Under the pieces are notes generated by a model. It was not told where the DNA came from. It worked only from the letters and a program-made list of their open reading frames with translations, and ran no database searches. This document shows positions 17,601 to 25,765 of a DNA stretch of 64,000 bases, in pieces; position 1 is the first letter of the stretch, and each line of letters opens with the position of its first letter. The DNA is from Anaerolineales bacterium UBA5797 (GTDB taxonomy: Bacteria > Chloroflexota > Anaerolineae > Anaerolineales > Villigracilaceae), in NCBI GenBank assembly GCA_002418205.1, contig DIDP01000056.1, positions 1-64,000 on the forward strand. Direction: 5' to 3'. Both the position numbers and the translations under genes were made by a program.

Positions 17601-18110
17601 GTCGGCGGTGTTGGTCAGCCATGCAGACCTGACAAACCCGAATTGGTCACTGGTGCGCCACGCATAGCGGAAGGTCAGATCAAGGCTGAGATTGCGCTCC
17701 TCGAAGACCAGCGCGGTGCCAGGGATGTTCTTATGCAGGTTGCGTTCGATGCGATAACTGCCTTTGTAGCGGGCGGAGAAAGGCTCCCATAAATTCGTGC
17801 GTCCGCCGCGTGTGACCAGCAAAATGGATTTACTTCCCGTGTTCTCGTAATTCTCTGTGACTTTGTCGTCGGTGTAATACGGGAAGAGCGCCTGTTCCGC
17901 GTTGACCCTGCCCGCTGTCAGCCCGCCTGTGGAAGAGATGAACAGCCAGTGGTTGGAACTGCTGACGAGGCTCATGAAGAACGGCGCCATACCGTCGTAA
18001 TTTTCGATCTTGTAGAAGGTGTCGCCGAGCAGGCTGATAAATTCTCCCTTGACGTGTTGCGCAGGTGGTTGTTGCGCCGTATCGCCGACGAAGATCGTTT
18101 TTTCGGTCAT
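14664..18110 (-). CDS. Large GH94-type glycoside phosphorylase-like protein
   Basis: 1148 residues, soluble, no signal peptide, so cytoplasmic. The N-terminal third is a beta-sandwich (WLFISSTGGLTAGR), followed by an (alpha/alpha)6-barrel-like part. RPEWNDANNAL places D655 where GH94 cellobiose phosphorylases have their catalytic Asp (DWND). YEGNWRDIFQNWEAL and NIGYWSDHQIIYLQKL are further strong barrel motifs. The size suits GH149/GH161-like beta-1,3-glucan phosphorylases, which would release glucose-1-phosphate from oligomers made by the neighbouring GH16 enzyme. The exact family is unproven. The ATG at 18110 was chosen because AGGAG precedes it; the ATG ten codons earlier would cover that site. 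Confidence 0.55.
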   Translation of the reverse strand: MTEKTIFVGDTAQQPPAQHVKGEFISLLGDTFYKIENYDGMAPFFMSLVSSSNHWLFISSTGGLTAGRVNAEQALFPYYTDDKVTENYENTGSKSILLVTRGGRTNLWEPFSARYKGSYRIERNLHKNIPGTALVFEERNLSLDLTFRYAWRTSDQFGFVRSAWLTNTADTPCHVEFVDGIQNLLPANITSNTQNIFSPLLDAYKRSELDLETGLAIFTLNSTLTDLAEPSESLLGTTVFQLGLDKADYLISSLQLDNFRNGLGITTETEIRGRRGAYFIHAEAELASGEEKAWHVVADVGQDGCAVVALKNRLNGNRPELVKALEQDIHLNDLHLEKIVASADGLQVSNDALCTAHHFANVMFNVMRGGIFSDGYNLRTQDFIDFVGVRNQDVLTNHAAFFSELPAEMNILDLYARAEASRQADLIRLSYGYLPLTFSRRHGDPSRPWNRFSIDIKKVDGSSKLGYEGNWRDIFQNWEALAYSYPEYVEGMIAAFLNATTFDGYNPYRITREGIDWEIPEPNSPWSNIGYWSDHQIIYLQKLMEFSVKVHPGKLKDLLARPIFSYADVPYRIKRYSHLLKNPYNTIDFNWDLQHAIEARVKEHGTDGKLVRARDGQIFHASLTEKLLSLLLAKLVNFVPEGGIWMNTQRPEWNDANNALVGRGLSVVTLCYLRRMIVFCKELLQQSEIESVQVSAEIQKLFTQIFDTLNHFSPLLAGSFTDEQRRAVMDGLGQAGSEYRWNFYSQGLSGEHAELKMTEVMAFLELTRQFVEHSLRANRRSDDLYHAYNILHLGDRTASVGHLYEMLEGQVAILSSGMLTGEESLALLESLRNSKLYITDQHSYILYPDRDLPGFIAKNTVTSEQVTGLGLVAELVRANDRSLILQDEGGNYHFAGGLRNIKDVTRALQDLPSQYEELVKQDAQKFKDLFEEVFRHSEFTGRSGTFFAYEGLGSIYWHMVSKLLLAVQETIFRTRNESSTKALIARYIDIRKGLSFNKSPEVYGAFPTDPYSHTPKAQGAKQPGMTGTVKEEILTRQMELGLTLENGCLVFDPLFFDQAEVCSSPATFNYVSKATGDRQTIKLATGSVAFTLCQTPILIQPGEHFEIRVDYMDDSSQIIRSARLDETNSRLIFQRDDAIRQLNVTIMC

Positions 18111-18224
18111 GCAGTGTTCGCTCCTTTGCATCGAGTCCAATGCCCCAACCGGTTCGATGGAGGGGCGTGTGGAATTCCCGCCTTCATCCTATCACTGTTT
18201 ACTTTTCTGCGTCCAATACCGGTC

Positions 18225-18266
18225 AGCCCTTCCTTGAAAGGACATTCAGCCTGTCAAGGAAGGGCT
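18225..18266 (-). terminator. Hairpin between GH16 and phosphorylase-like genes
   Basis: 13-base arms (18225-18237, 18254-18266) are perfect complements around a 16-base loop, located 32 bases after the GH16 stop. No T-run is seen. It may lower read-through into the downstream phosphorylase-like gene or protect an mRNA end. Confidence 0.6.
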
Positions 18267-18297
18267 TGATCTCATGCGTTACTTGCCTAGTTGAAGC

Positions 18298-21200
18298 TTA
18301 TGGCGCTTCATAGGAACCGATATCACACTGTGCGCCTTGCGGACGAACCACCCCGCGCTGATCGGTGGCGGGGCAAGCCGCAGCATTGCCTGCATCGATG
18401 GCGGGACTGCCAGCCAGCAGGGCGTGCGTCCATGTGGGGCCGCCATTGTCAGCGAGCGCGCCCAGCAAGGGATTCACTCCGATCTTGTCGCTCGCAATCG
18501 GATTGCAGGTATCGTCCTGGATCAAGTTGTTGCCGCCCGAGATCAGGATGTTCGCGCCTGTCCAATGTTCGCAGGCGTACCACTGGTTGCCGCTGATGAT
18601 GGTATTGGTCAATGTGAGCGTGGGAGCGGGACCGCCGAAGGAACCGTTGAAGATCGCGGAAGGCGCCCACTCGGGACCTCTGTTGTTGGCGATGGTGGAA
18701 TTGACGATCTCCATGGTGCCATCCGTGTGGAAGATCGCGCCGCCATGCCAGCCCGTGGAGGCATTGCCACTGATCGTGCTGTTGGTGATTGTCATGTTGC
18801 CCAGCGAGCGGATGCCGCCGCCGACATCACCCGCGGTGTTGCCGCTAATCGTACTGCGGACGATGGTCGTGGTGCTGTTGAAGAAGGAGTACACGCCGCC
18901 GCCCGACCAGCGCGCGTTGTTGTCCGTCACACTGCTGTCGATCAGGTTCAGGGTGGAGCTGTCACCGTTATAGATGCCGCCGCCGCCCTGCCAGAAATCA
19001 CCCGCATCGGTTGCCATGACGTTCTGGGTGACCGTGACATGGTCGAGGGTCAGCGAACCGTTATTGAGGATGCCGCCCGCCAACTGCCAGCCGAAACCGT
19101 TCCTGACGGTCAGATACTTGACCGTGGCGGTCGTTCCGGCGTTGACAATGAGCACACGGTCAGCGTTGTTGCCGCTTAAGCTCAGCCCAGGTGCGGCAGA
19201 GGCATCAATGGTCACGTTCTTGCCGAGGGCTAACGGACCGGAGAGCAGGGTGATGGTCTGACCGGCGAGCGCGGGATCAAAGTTAATTGTGCCGCCAACG
19301 CAGACCACACTCAATGCCTTACGCAGAGAGCCGACGCCGTTATCGGCTGTATTCTGCACGGTGACGGTCTCCGGGCAGTTCAAGCGGAGCTGATCGAGCA
19401 TGACCGGCGCGTTCGTGCCATCGGGGATGGTGAAGCGCAGGGTTTGGACATTGGTAAGGTCGAGAGTGAAGCCGTCCGCGTTCTGGAAGGCGGTGAAGGG
19501 CAGGCTGACCTTCTTCCAACCGGAGAAATCCTCGCGGAAGGAGGTTGTGAATGAAACCGGTGCGGGTTTTGTCTGGTACAGGCGAACATAATCGATGGAC
19601 ATGGTCGCCGGGAAGACCGTATCCGGCGAAACCGTGCCGCCGAAGTTGCCGCCGACCGCCATATTCAACAGGATGAAGAACGGGTGGTTGAAGACCCATT
19701 GCTTGCCCTGCAGGAACGGATCGTTCGGGCTGGCGGTGAAATACGGCATCCCGTCAATGAACCAGGTAACCTGATCCGGCTGCCATTCCACGGCATAGGT
19801 GTGGAAATCGTCTGCGACCGGTTTGCCGAGGTCATAGCTCTGGCCGTAGCTTTGTCCGCCGGAGTAGCCGGGTCCGTGCAGGGTGCCGAAGATCTCGTTG
19901 GGCACGCGCCCGACATATTCCATGATGTCGATCTCGCCGCTCTGAGGCCACGGATTTTGGTCGATGTCGGTGCCGAGCATCCAGAAAGCAGGCCACAATC
20001 CGGCTCCCGCTGGGACCTTGATACGGGCTTCCACGCGCCCATACGCCACCTCGAAACGATTCTTGGTGAGCAGGCGGGCGGAGGTGTATTCGCAGGGACC
20101 GTAGTAGCACATCAAGGAGCCATCGGCTTTCTTGGCGGTGATGACCAGGTTGCCCTGCCCGTCAGTGGCGACGTTGTTCGTGCCGGCGGTGTAATATTCC
20201 AATTCACTGTTGCCCCAACCGGGGATGCCGTTCACGGTACCATCGCCGACTTCCTGTCCCCAAACATTCGCGTTGGGTGCGGTGACTGTCTTGCTGTTGA
20301 ATTCGTCCGACCAGACCAGTTTCCAGGTGGAGGGATCGCTGGCGATGGGCGGATTATTGTCGAGGCTGACGAGGACATCCTTGCCGGTGTTGCGTCCGTA
20401 ATACCAGAAACTCACGCCGCCCGAAGCGCTCCAGTCCTGTCCCATTGGGAAGGTGCGGCTGAAGTTATATGTGCCCTTGCCGTTCTTCTGGACGGTTTGC
20501 AGGACTTTTTCAAAGGCGCCCTGCCCGGGCAAAGCCAGGGCATCACCGGACATGATCTCAAAGTTGGTAAGAGTCGCCTTCTTGTCGATGCCCCACAGAT
20601 AAGGGTAGGACTCGAAGTCATCGAGCAGGGTGGCATCGTAGGATTCGTTATCGAGGATGTTCAGGCGGGCGATGGGGGGAGTGCCAAGCGCCGCGCCACC
20701 CGTAGGATTGGACAGGGAAACCAGCACGCCGCGTTCGCCCTGATACTTCTGATCATCGAAGGTGGGGATGGTGAAGGATTGCTGGGTCGTGTTGGGAGGG
20801 AAGGTCAATGTTCCGCTGACCGGGGTGAAGTCACGGTTCGGGATGGCGGAACCAAAACTGGTGGCGTATTGAACCGTCACGGTCTCGCTGACCGGTTTGC
20901 TGAGTTTGGCAGTCAGGATGGCCGCGGCGCCTTCGGTGAATTTGTAGTCGATGGCGTTGAAGCCGACGGTCAGGGGCTTGAAAGGTGCCACGCCGTAAAC
21001 CTGTACATTATCCACATAATAGGTCTGCGGGGCAGGTGTCGTGACAGTTCCCAGCGCCCAACCGTGGACTTCGGTCAGCCCGAAGCCATCGTTGGGGGCG
21101 CCGTTGCCGATATCCTTGCGGCGCATGCTTTCAAATGGGATCTTTATCTCCTGCCAGCCGCTGAAATTATCGGGGATGTCGATCGACCAGCGCTCGGCAT

Positions 21201-21651
21201 CATCTTTCGTGGAGCCGGGGTTGCGGTTATCGAGCACGTCCACGAACATGGTGGTGCCGCTGTTGTTGCCGTAGAGCCAGAAGGAGATGCCTTCGTAGGC
21301 GCTCCAGTCTTGCGAAACCCATGCATCCACTGAGGCGTTCTCGAAGTTATGGACAAAGCCCGCATACGAGACCACGCTCACGTCCATCTTGAGGACGTTG
21401 TTCGGGTCGGCCGCGCCAGGCACGGGGGCGGGAGGAACCGCCGTTGTCGAGATGGCGACCGAACTGTTCGAGTCGTTGAAAGTGACGAATCCCACCGGGA
21501 TGTTGTTTGGATCCACTCCCACCGGAAGACCCGCTTCGAAATCATCCACGAGCGGGAGGGTGGCCGCCCATGCAGGGGTGACAACGCCCAGCGCGTTGAT
21601 AAGTATGCTGAGAACCAGCAGGATGGAAAATACAGGTTGTTTACTTTTCAT
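18298..21651 (-). CDS. Secreted GH16 endo-beta-1,3-glucanase-like multidomain protein
   Basis: 1117 residues. Signal peptide 1-29 (cut after AWA); a CBM11-like sandwich about 35-220 (QDWSAYEGISFWLYG ... NFSGWQEIKIPF); Calx-beta about 228-335; a second CBM-like module beginning at 340 (QDWSASGGVSFWYYG); GH16 domain about 443-693 with GEIDIMEYVG carrying E573, D575 and E578; the rest of the second module (FSGWKKVSLPF, 709-719); then a CSLREA-type parallel beta-helix about 763-1060 ending in a choice-of-anchor-Q-like tail (NPLLGALADNGGPTWTHAL). GH16 is thus inserted inside a binding module. It likely cleaves laminarin or similar beta-1,3(1,4)-glucans outside the cell. A GGAG ribosome site precedes the ATG. 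Confidence 0.88.
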   Translation of the reverse strand: MKSKQPVFSILLVLSILINALGVVTPAWAATLPLVDDFEAGLPVGVDPNNIPVGFVTFNDSNSSVAISTTAVPPAPVPGAADPNNVLKMDVSVVSYAGFVHNFENASVDAWVSQDWSAYEGISFWLYGNNSGTTMFVDVLDNRNPGSTKDDAERWSIDIPDNFSGWQEIKIPFESMRRKDIGNGAPNDGFGLTEVHGWALGTVTTPAPQTYYVDNVQVYGVAPFKPLTVGFNAIDYKFTEGAAAILTAKLSKPVSETVTVQYATSFGSAIPNRDFTPVSGTLTFPPNTTQQSFTIPTFDDQKYQGERGVLVSLSNPTGGAALGTPPIARLNILDNESYDATLLDDFESYPYLWGIDKKATLTNFEIMSGDALALPGQGAFEKVLQTVQKNGKGTYNFSRTFPMGQDWSASGGVSFWYYGRNTGKDVLVSLDNNPPIASDPSTWKLVWSDEFNSKTVTAPNANVWGQEVGDGTVNGIPGWGNSELEYYTAGTNNVATDGQGNLVITAKKADGSLMCYYGPCEYTSARLLTKNRFEVAYGRVEARIKVPAGAGLWPAFWMLGTDIDQNPWPQSGEIDIMEYVGRVPNEIFGTLHGPGYSGGQSYGQSYDLGKPVADDFHTYAVEWQPDQVTWFIDGMPYFTASPNDPFLQGKQWVFNHPFFILLNMAVGGNFGGTVSPDTVFPATMSIDYVRLYQTKPAPVSFTTSFREDFSGWKKVSLPFTAFQNADGFTLDLTNVQTLRFTIPDGTNAPVMLDQLRLNCPETVTVQNTADNGVGSLRKALSVVCVGGTINFDPALAGQTITLLSGPLALGKNVTIDASAAPGLSLSGNNADRVLIVNAGTTATVKYLTVRNGFGWQLAGGILNNGSLTLDHVTVTQNVMATDAGDFWQGGGGIYNGDSSTLNLIDSSVTDNNARWSGGGVYSFFNSTTTIVRSTISGNTAGDVGGGIRSLGNMTITNSTISGNASTGWHGGAIFHTDGTMEIVNSTIANNRGPEWAPSAIFNGSFGGPAPTLTLTNTIISGNQWYACEHWTGANILISGGNNLIQDDTCNPIASDKIGVNPLLGALADNGGPTWTHALLAGSPAIDAGNAAACPATDQRGVVRPQGAQCDIGSYEAP

Positions 21652-21696
21652 CGTTTTCTCCTTTGGATATTACTCCGTTGAGTATCCGAATTGCCT

Positions 21697-21715
21697 CGTC
21701 AACTTGCGTCAACTT
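21697..21715 (-). promoter_or_regulatory. Tandem 9-base direct repeat upstream of GH16
   Basis: CGTCAACTT occurs at 21697-21705 and again at 21707-21715, a 10-base period, about 46-64 bases upstream of the GH16 start codon. Direct repeats in helical phase are typical of AraC-family operators, and an AraC-HTH protein is encoded next door. Confidence 0.45.
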
Positions 21716-21795
21716 ATCATAGTTGAAAGGCGGCGGCCGGGCATGGAGAAAACCGAGAGTCACATGGAGATTTCATAGGTGCAGGTTACAAATGG

Positions 21796-21825
21796 AAATA
21801 ATGCCTCCGCGGGGAGACATTATTT
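21796..21825 (-). terminator. Hairpin overlapping the stop of the hybrid sensor gene
   Basis: AAATAATG (21796-21803) pairs with CATTATTT (21818-21825), extended inward by CTCC/GGAG. The stop codon lies in the stem. A weak T-rich stretch follows on the minus strand. Confidence 0.5.
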
Positions 21826-24800
21826 CGGTACGCGCCTGAACGCTTCGGGCGACATGCCCGTTTCGCGATGGAAAATGCGGCTGAAGTATCCGCTATCGGC
21901 AAACCCGACCAGGCGGGCGATCTCGGTAATGGAGAGTTGCTCCGTTTTGAGCAATTCCCTGGCGCGGTTTACCCGATAACGCTGGAGGTATTTGATGGGC
22001 GTGGTACCAAGCTCCTGACGGAAGCAGAAGGTCAGGTAGTCTTCGGCGATGCTGATGTGTTGGGCGATATCCCGCCGCGCAATGGGCTGGGAAAAATTCT
22101 CGTGGATGAATGCCATCGCCTTGCGGACGAGCCTCTGCGCTTCGCCGCTCAGCCGACGCCTGCCCTCCAGCGCCGTACGGATGTGCGCCACCGTTTCCTC
22201 GACGTTGAACAGGCCCTTTTCGAGCACCGATGCCACTCCGCGGCTCAGGCGCGTCATTTCCGCCTCGGTCAGTGCTTGTCCTGTCACTACGATGACGGGA
22301 ATCATCCACAAACGTTCATTACTGCTCATCTTTTCCAACACCTCAAATCCATCCATTTCGGGCATTTGCAGATCCAACAACACCAGATCTATGGATTCCT
22401 CTGCCATGATCTCCAAGGCTGATTTACCGTTCCGAGCCTGGAGCACCCGGTTGTACGGTGAGTGGGATTGCACGATGCGGGTATGCAGATCGAGTGTGTT
22501 CGGTTCGTTGTCCACAACGAGGATCGTTACGGCTTGTTCCTTTGGTGGTTTGCCAGAGTCCGCCTCATCTGAATCGCTCATCCTGCGCGGATTCTCAATA
22601 ACTTCCCTGGGCGGTTCCACGGCCGGCAGGGTGAAGTAAAAAGTCGAGCCCTCGCCCGCCTGTCCGGCAGAGTAAACGCCGATCGTCCCGCCGTGTAATT
22701 CCACCAACCGCTTGCAGATCGCCAGTCCCAACCCAAGACCTCGGTAGCCCAGTTGGATGCTGCGTTCCGAACGGCTGAACTCGTTAAAGATCGAGTCCTG
22801 CTCCTGCAAAGGGATTCCCAACCCGGTGTCATGGACTTTTACTGTTACAGTCCCGCCCGAGGCTTCAACGCTGAAGTTGACTGTCCCTTTGTCTGTGAAC
22901 TTGATGGCATTATTGACGAGGTTTAAAGCCACCTGCCTCAGGCGGGTTACATCGCCCCATACCCACAAACCACCCTCCGGTAAACTGACCTGCCACCTCA
23001 GATCTTTATCGTTCGCCAGTTGCCTGCCGCTCTCTGCTACCATGCGCAAAGCTTGACCCATGTCCACGAAATCCATGTTCAGGCGCAACTGCCCCGCCTC
23101 GCTCGTGGCAAGGTCGAGAACGTCACCGATCAACCCACCGAGGTGCTGGGCATATGCCTGAATGCGTTCCACATCCTTTTGCACTGGTTCCGAAAGCGGC
23201 GATTCGCCCTCTTCATTTTCCTGTAACAGGACTCCACTCAAACCAACGATCAAATTCAAAGGTGTCCGCAACTCATGGCTGATGGTGGAAAGGAAGCGGC
23301 TCTTCATCCGGTTGGCTTCCTCGGCCGCCCGTCGATCCTCCACTGCCTGATGATACAGGCGCGCCGTGTTGAACGCGCCGCCCAGTTGCTGCACGATTGC
23401 TCCATACAGGTCGAGCTGTTCCGTGCCGAACGCCATAAACCCCAATTGATCCGAATGTGCCACCAATGGAATCAACGTCAATTGAAATGGCTCAACTGAA
23501 TCCATCAAAGACAACGGAGGAAATTCCCTGCCAGGGACGCGCACAATTTCCCGCGAGCCTGTGAGGTTACGAATATTGATCCATGCTACAGGATTCGCTT
23601 CATCAGCTTCAAACAGAGCCAACAACGCTGTATCGATCCCCAGGTCAGGCAGGTGCCGCGCCAGGATATCGTAGATCTGGGTTTCGTCCAACGCATCGAG
23701 CAAACGGTCTGTCAACAGGCTCATGCGGCTTGACGTCCAGCGTTCACGGAGCACATAGTTCCGGTGCTGCTTCTGCATCTGGTGGCTGAGTAAAGCCTGT
23801 GCATTCATTAACAATTGTTGGACGAACCTGGCAGAGGCTGGATTCGCCTTTGAAGCGACTCCAAGCAAAGCGACCGCTCCCTCCCAGACAGACGCATCGT
23901 CCTCCCCGACATCTGTTCGCCGCACAACATTTTGAAGCACCAGCTCAAACTTTTTCCCATCCCCCTCGCGAACGCTGACGGCGAATCCCTCTGCCAGTGC
24001 CTGGCACAACCGGTGGCATTCCTCCTCCGCCAGGTTATGCGCGTGACTCATCACAATGGAGGACATTGAAGCGATAAGTTGCGCCTCCGTATGGACCTCG
24101 TACGCCGATGAAGCGATGTCATCGCCGCACCCACAAGATGCCCGTGTCACCAGCCGGGTGCGGACCTTGATGGCATCTGTGAGTTCCTTTCCCTGTAAAT
24201 GTTCATGGAGATGTTTCAGCGCCTGATACCCCATATCAAACAACGATACATGCACACTGCTCAACCCCGGCTCATGCGCCGCGCCTTCGAGTCGATTATC
24301 GAACCCGATGATCGCCACATCATTTGGAATTTTCCTGCCTGCCTCCTCCAATGCCTGCATTGCCCCCAGCGCGGATTCATCATTGCTGGCCAGCACCGCC
24401 GTGAACGGCATGCCGCTGTTCATGATCTCCCACATCGCCGCATACCCCCCATCATAGACATGCCTGCCGTAGGCAATGAGACCTGCATCAAGCTCCAGAC
24501 CGTGCTCATTCAAATAGGCCCGGTATGCAGATAACCGTTCGCCGGAGTCGCCGCTGAGGTCCGTTTGTGAGCCGGCGATGAAGGCGATTTGCCGATGTCC
24601 ATGCGCAATCAAATGCTGCAGCGCCTCCCGAATCCCGCCTGCGTTGTCCGCCATGATGGTCGGTCCCTGTTCCCCTGCCCCAATGAACAGGACGGGGTGC
24701 CCGTCCGCAATCAAACCCTGAATATATTCCGAGCGTCCCTGAGTATGCAGCGGATTGGCGACAAGCAGGGCATCCGTGTTCGACGGATCGATGGGCACGA

Positions 24801-25041
24801 AGTCCACTTCAGGCGAGAGGTCAGGCCACGCGGGGCGTAGTGGATCCAAAGGACTGGCGGAGGGACCAATACCACATCCCAACAACAGGTTGCATCCCAA
24901 CTCCTTTGCTGCGTGGCTGATCCCCCGAAAGACCGGTGCAAGATAACTCAGGTTTGTGGCGGTACGGTAGAACTGCCAGCCAGCCAGTACAGCGATCGTT
25001 GGCCTGCCATTTGGGTACCTTGGTGAAATTCGGAGAGTCAT
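21820..25041 (-). CDS. One-protein signalling chain: LacI-type sensor, GAF-like, histidine kinase, receiver, AraC HTH
   Basis: 1073 residues, no signal peptide or membrane segment. Residues about 13-300 form a LacI/GalR-type periplasmic-binding fold without the LacI HTH (TAVLASNDESALGAMQAL, DVAIIGFDN); 310-430 helical; 440-570 GAF-like; HisKA with STISHELRTPL, phosphoacceptor H589; ATPase with NLVNNAIKF, DTGLGIP and GYRGLGLGLAI; receiver 838-960 with phosphoacceptor D890 in LLDLQMPEMDG; AraC HTH 970-1070. All catalytic residues are present. It probably binds a sugar or phosphosugar in the cytoplasm and controls the adjacent GH16 gene. Unlike Bacteroides hybrid two-component systems, its sensor is cytoplasmic. 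It is divergent from gntK. Confidence 0.87.
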   Translation of the reverse strand: MTLRISPRYPNGRPTIAVLAGWQFYRTATNLSYLAPVFRGISHAAKELGCNLLLGCGIGPSASPLDPLRPAWPDLSPEVDFVPIDPSNTDALLVANPLHTQGRSEYIQGLIADGHPVLFIGAGEQGPTIMADNAGGIREALQHLIAHGHRQIAFIAGSQTDLSGDSGERLSAYRAYLNEHGLELDAGLIAYGRHVYDGGYAAMWEIMNSGMPFTAVLASNDESALGAMQALEEAGRKIPNDVAIIGFDNRLEGAAHEPGLSSVHVSLFDMGYQALKHLHEHLQGKELTDAIKVRTRLVTRASCGCGDDIASSAYEVHTEAQLIASMSSIVMSHAHNLAEEECHRLCQALAEGFAVSVREGDGKKFELVLQNVVRRTDVGEDDASVWEGAVALLGVASKANPASARFVQQLLMNAQALLSHQMQKQHRNYVLRERWTSSRMSLLTDRLLDALDETQIYDILARHLPDLGIDTALLALFEADEANPVAWINIRNLTGSREIVRVPGREFPPLSLMDSVEPFQLTLIPLVAHSDQLGFMAFGTEQLDLYGAIVQQLGGAFNTARLYHQAVEDRRAAEEANRMKSRFLSTISHELRTPLNLIVGLSGVLLQENEEGESPLSEPVQKDVERIQAYAQHLGGLIGDVLDLATSEAGQLRLNMDFVDMGQALRMVAESGRQLANDKDLRWQVSLPEGGLWVWGDVTRLRQVALNLVNNAIKFTDKGTVNFSVEASGGTVTVKVHDTGLGIPLQEQDSIFNEFSRSERSIQLGYRGLGLGLAICKRLVELHGGTIGVYSAGQAGEGSTFYFTLPAVEPPREVIENPRRMSDSDEADSGKPPKEQAVTILVVDNEPNTLDLHTRIVQSHSPYNRVLQARNGKSALEIMAEESIDLVLLDLQMPEMDGFEVLEKMSSNERLWMIPVIVVTGQALTEAEMTRLSRGVASVLEKGLFNVEETVAHIRTALEGRRRLSGEAQRLVRKAMAFIHENFSQPIARRDIAQHISIAEDYLTFCFRQELGTTPIKYLQRYRVNRARELLKTEQLSITEIARLVGFADSGYFSRIFHRETGMSPEAFRRVPK

Positions 25042-25054
25042 CTGGCCTGTTTTG

Positions 25055-25060
25055 ATTATA
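25055..25060 (-). promoter_or_regulatory. -10 box of the hybrid sensor gene
   Basis: A perfect TATAAT on the minus strand, 13 bases before the ATG, giving a very short leader. The -35 region is poor, so an activator may be needed. Confidence 0.4.
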
Positions 25061-25248
25061 CACTGCTGATATTTCAGGTGATGAGCCGTTTACATGAGGA
25101 TGGACTCTAAAAACAATATCGTCCGAAGTTGATGCACAGCGTATTTGATGTGGACAAAACCATATCGCATCTTGATCATCACAACCGCAGCCGTGTTTGT
25201 CAGGGAGGGAATCCCCGGTTATGCTTCAATGACTTGTCAATGTGCAAG

Positions 25249-25254
25249 TAAAAT
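25249..25254 (+). promoter_or_regulatory. -10 box of gntK, leaderless type
   Basis: TAAAAT ends 6 bases before the ATG at 25261. TTCAAT (25225-25230) is a weak -35 at 18-base spacing. GGAG lies inside the 6-base gap, so a short leader or a leaderless start are both possible. Confidence 0.4.
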
Positions 25255-25260
25255 GGAGAC

Positions 25261-25761
25261 ATGCAGCCTTCTGGATTTCTGGTCATGGGCGTTTCGGGCT
25301 CCGGCAAGACGACGCTGGGAAAAGCCCTGGCGCAAAAACTGGGGTGGGTGTTTCTGGATGGGGATGACTTCCACCCTCCGGCGAACATTGCCAAAATGGC
25401 CGCCGGGATTCCCCTCGACGATTCAGACCGCGCCCCCTGGCTTGCCTCGTTGCACGAACGGCTCTTGTCCACGCTGAAAGCGGATCGTCATCCCGTCCTT
25501 GCATGTTCCGCATTGAAGGAAAACTATCGCAGCCAATTATTGGATGGACTTCAAGGCATCGAGGTGGTCTTTCTCAAGGGAAGTTTTGAATTAATCCGAT
25601 CACGCATGTCTGAGCGGGAGGATCACTATATGAAATCCGGGATGTTGCGAAGCCAGTTCGATACATTGGAAGAACCGCGCGATGCGTTGGTTCTGGATAT
25701 TTCCAAACCTGTAGACGAATTGATCGATGTGATCATAAAGACATATTTTGAAAAGGGTTGA
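25261..25761 (+). CDS. gntK: Gluconokinase-family carbohydrate kinase (GntK)
   Basis: 166 residues, the size of GntK/IdnK. It would phosphorylate D-gluconate to 6-phosphogluconate using ATP. Walker A GVSGSGKTT, the family motif DGDDFHPPANIAKMAAGIPL with DRAPWL, CSALKENYR and the lid REDHYMKSGML are all intact. It is 4 bases upstream of the RhaD-like aldolase, so the pair is co-transcribed. That partnership is unusual for gluconate use and leaves open a different sugar acid as substrate. It is divergent from the hybrid sensor gene, which may regulate it. Confidence 0.88.
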   Translation: MQPSGFLVMGVSGSGKTTLGKALAQKLGWVFLDGDDFHPPANIAKMAAGIPLDDSDRAPWLASLHERLLSTLKADRHPVLACSALKENYRSQLLDGLQGIEVVFLKGSFELIRSRMSEREDHYMKSGMLRSQFDTLEEPRDALVLDISKPVDELIDVIIKTYFEKG

Positions 25762-25765
25762 TCTC

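Noticed and set aside
19684..21333. 549-codon open frame on the plus strand
   Set aside because: It is fully antisense to the GH16 multidomain gene, has no recognisable domain, and arises from GC-rich codon bias.
14664..25041. Bacteroides-type polysaccharide utilisation locus
   Set aside because: No SusC/SusD-like pair or membrane sensor is present. The layout is only functionally similar.
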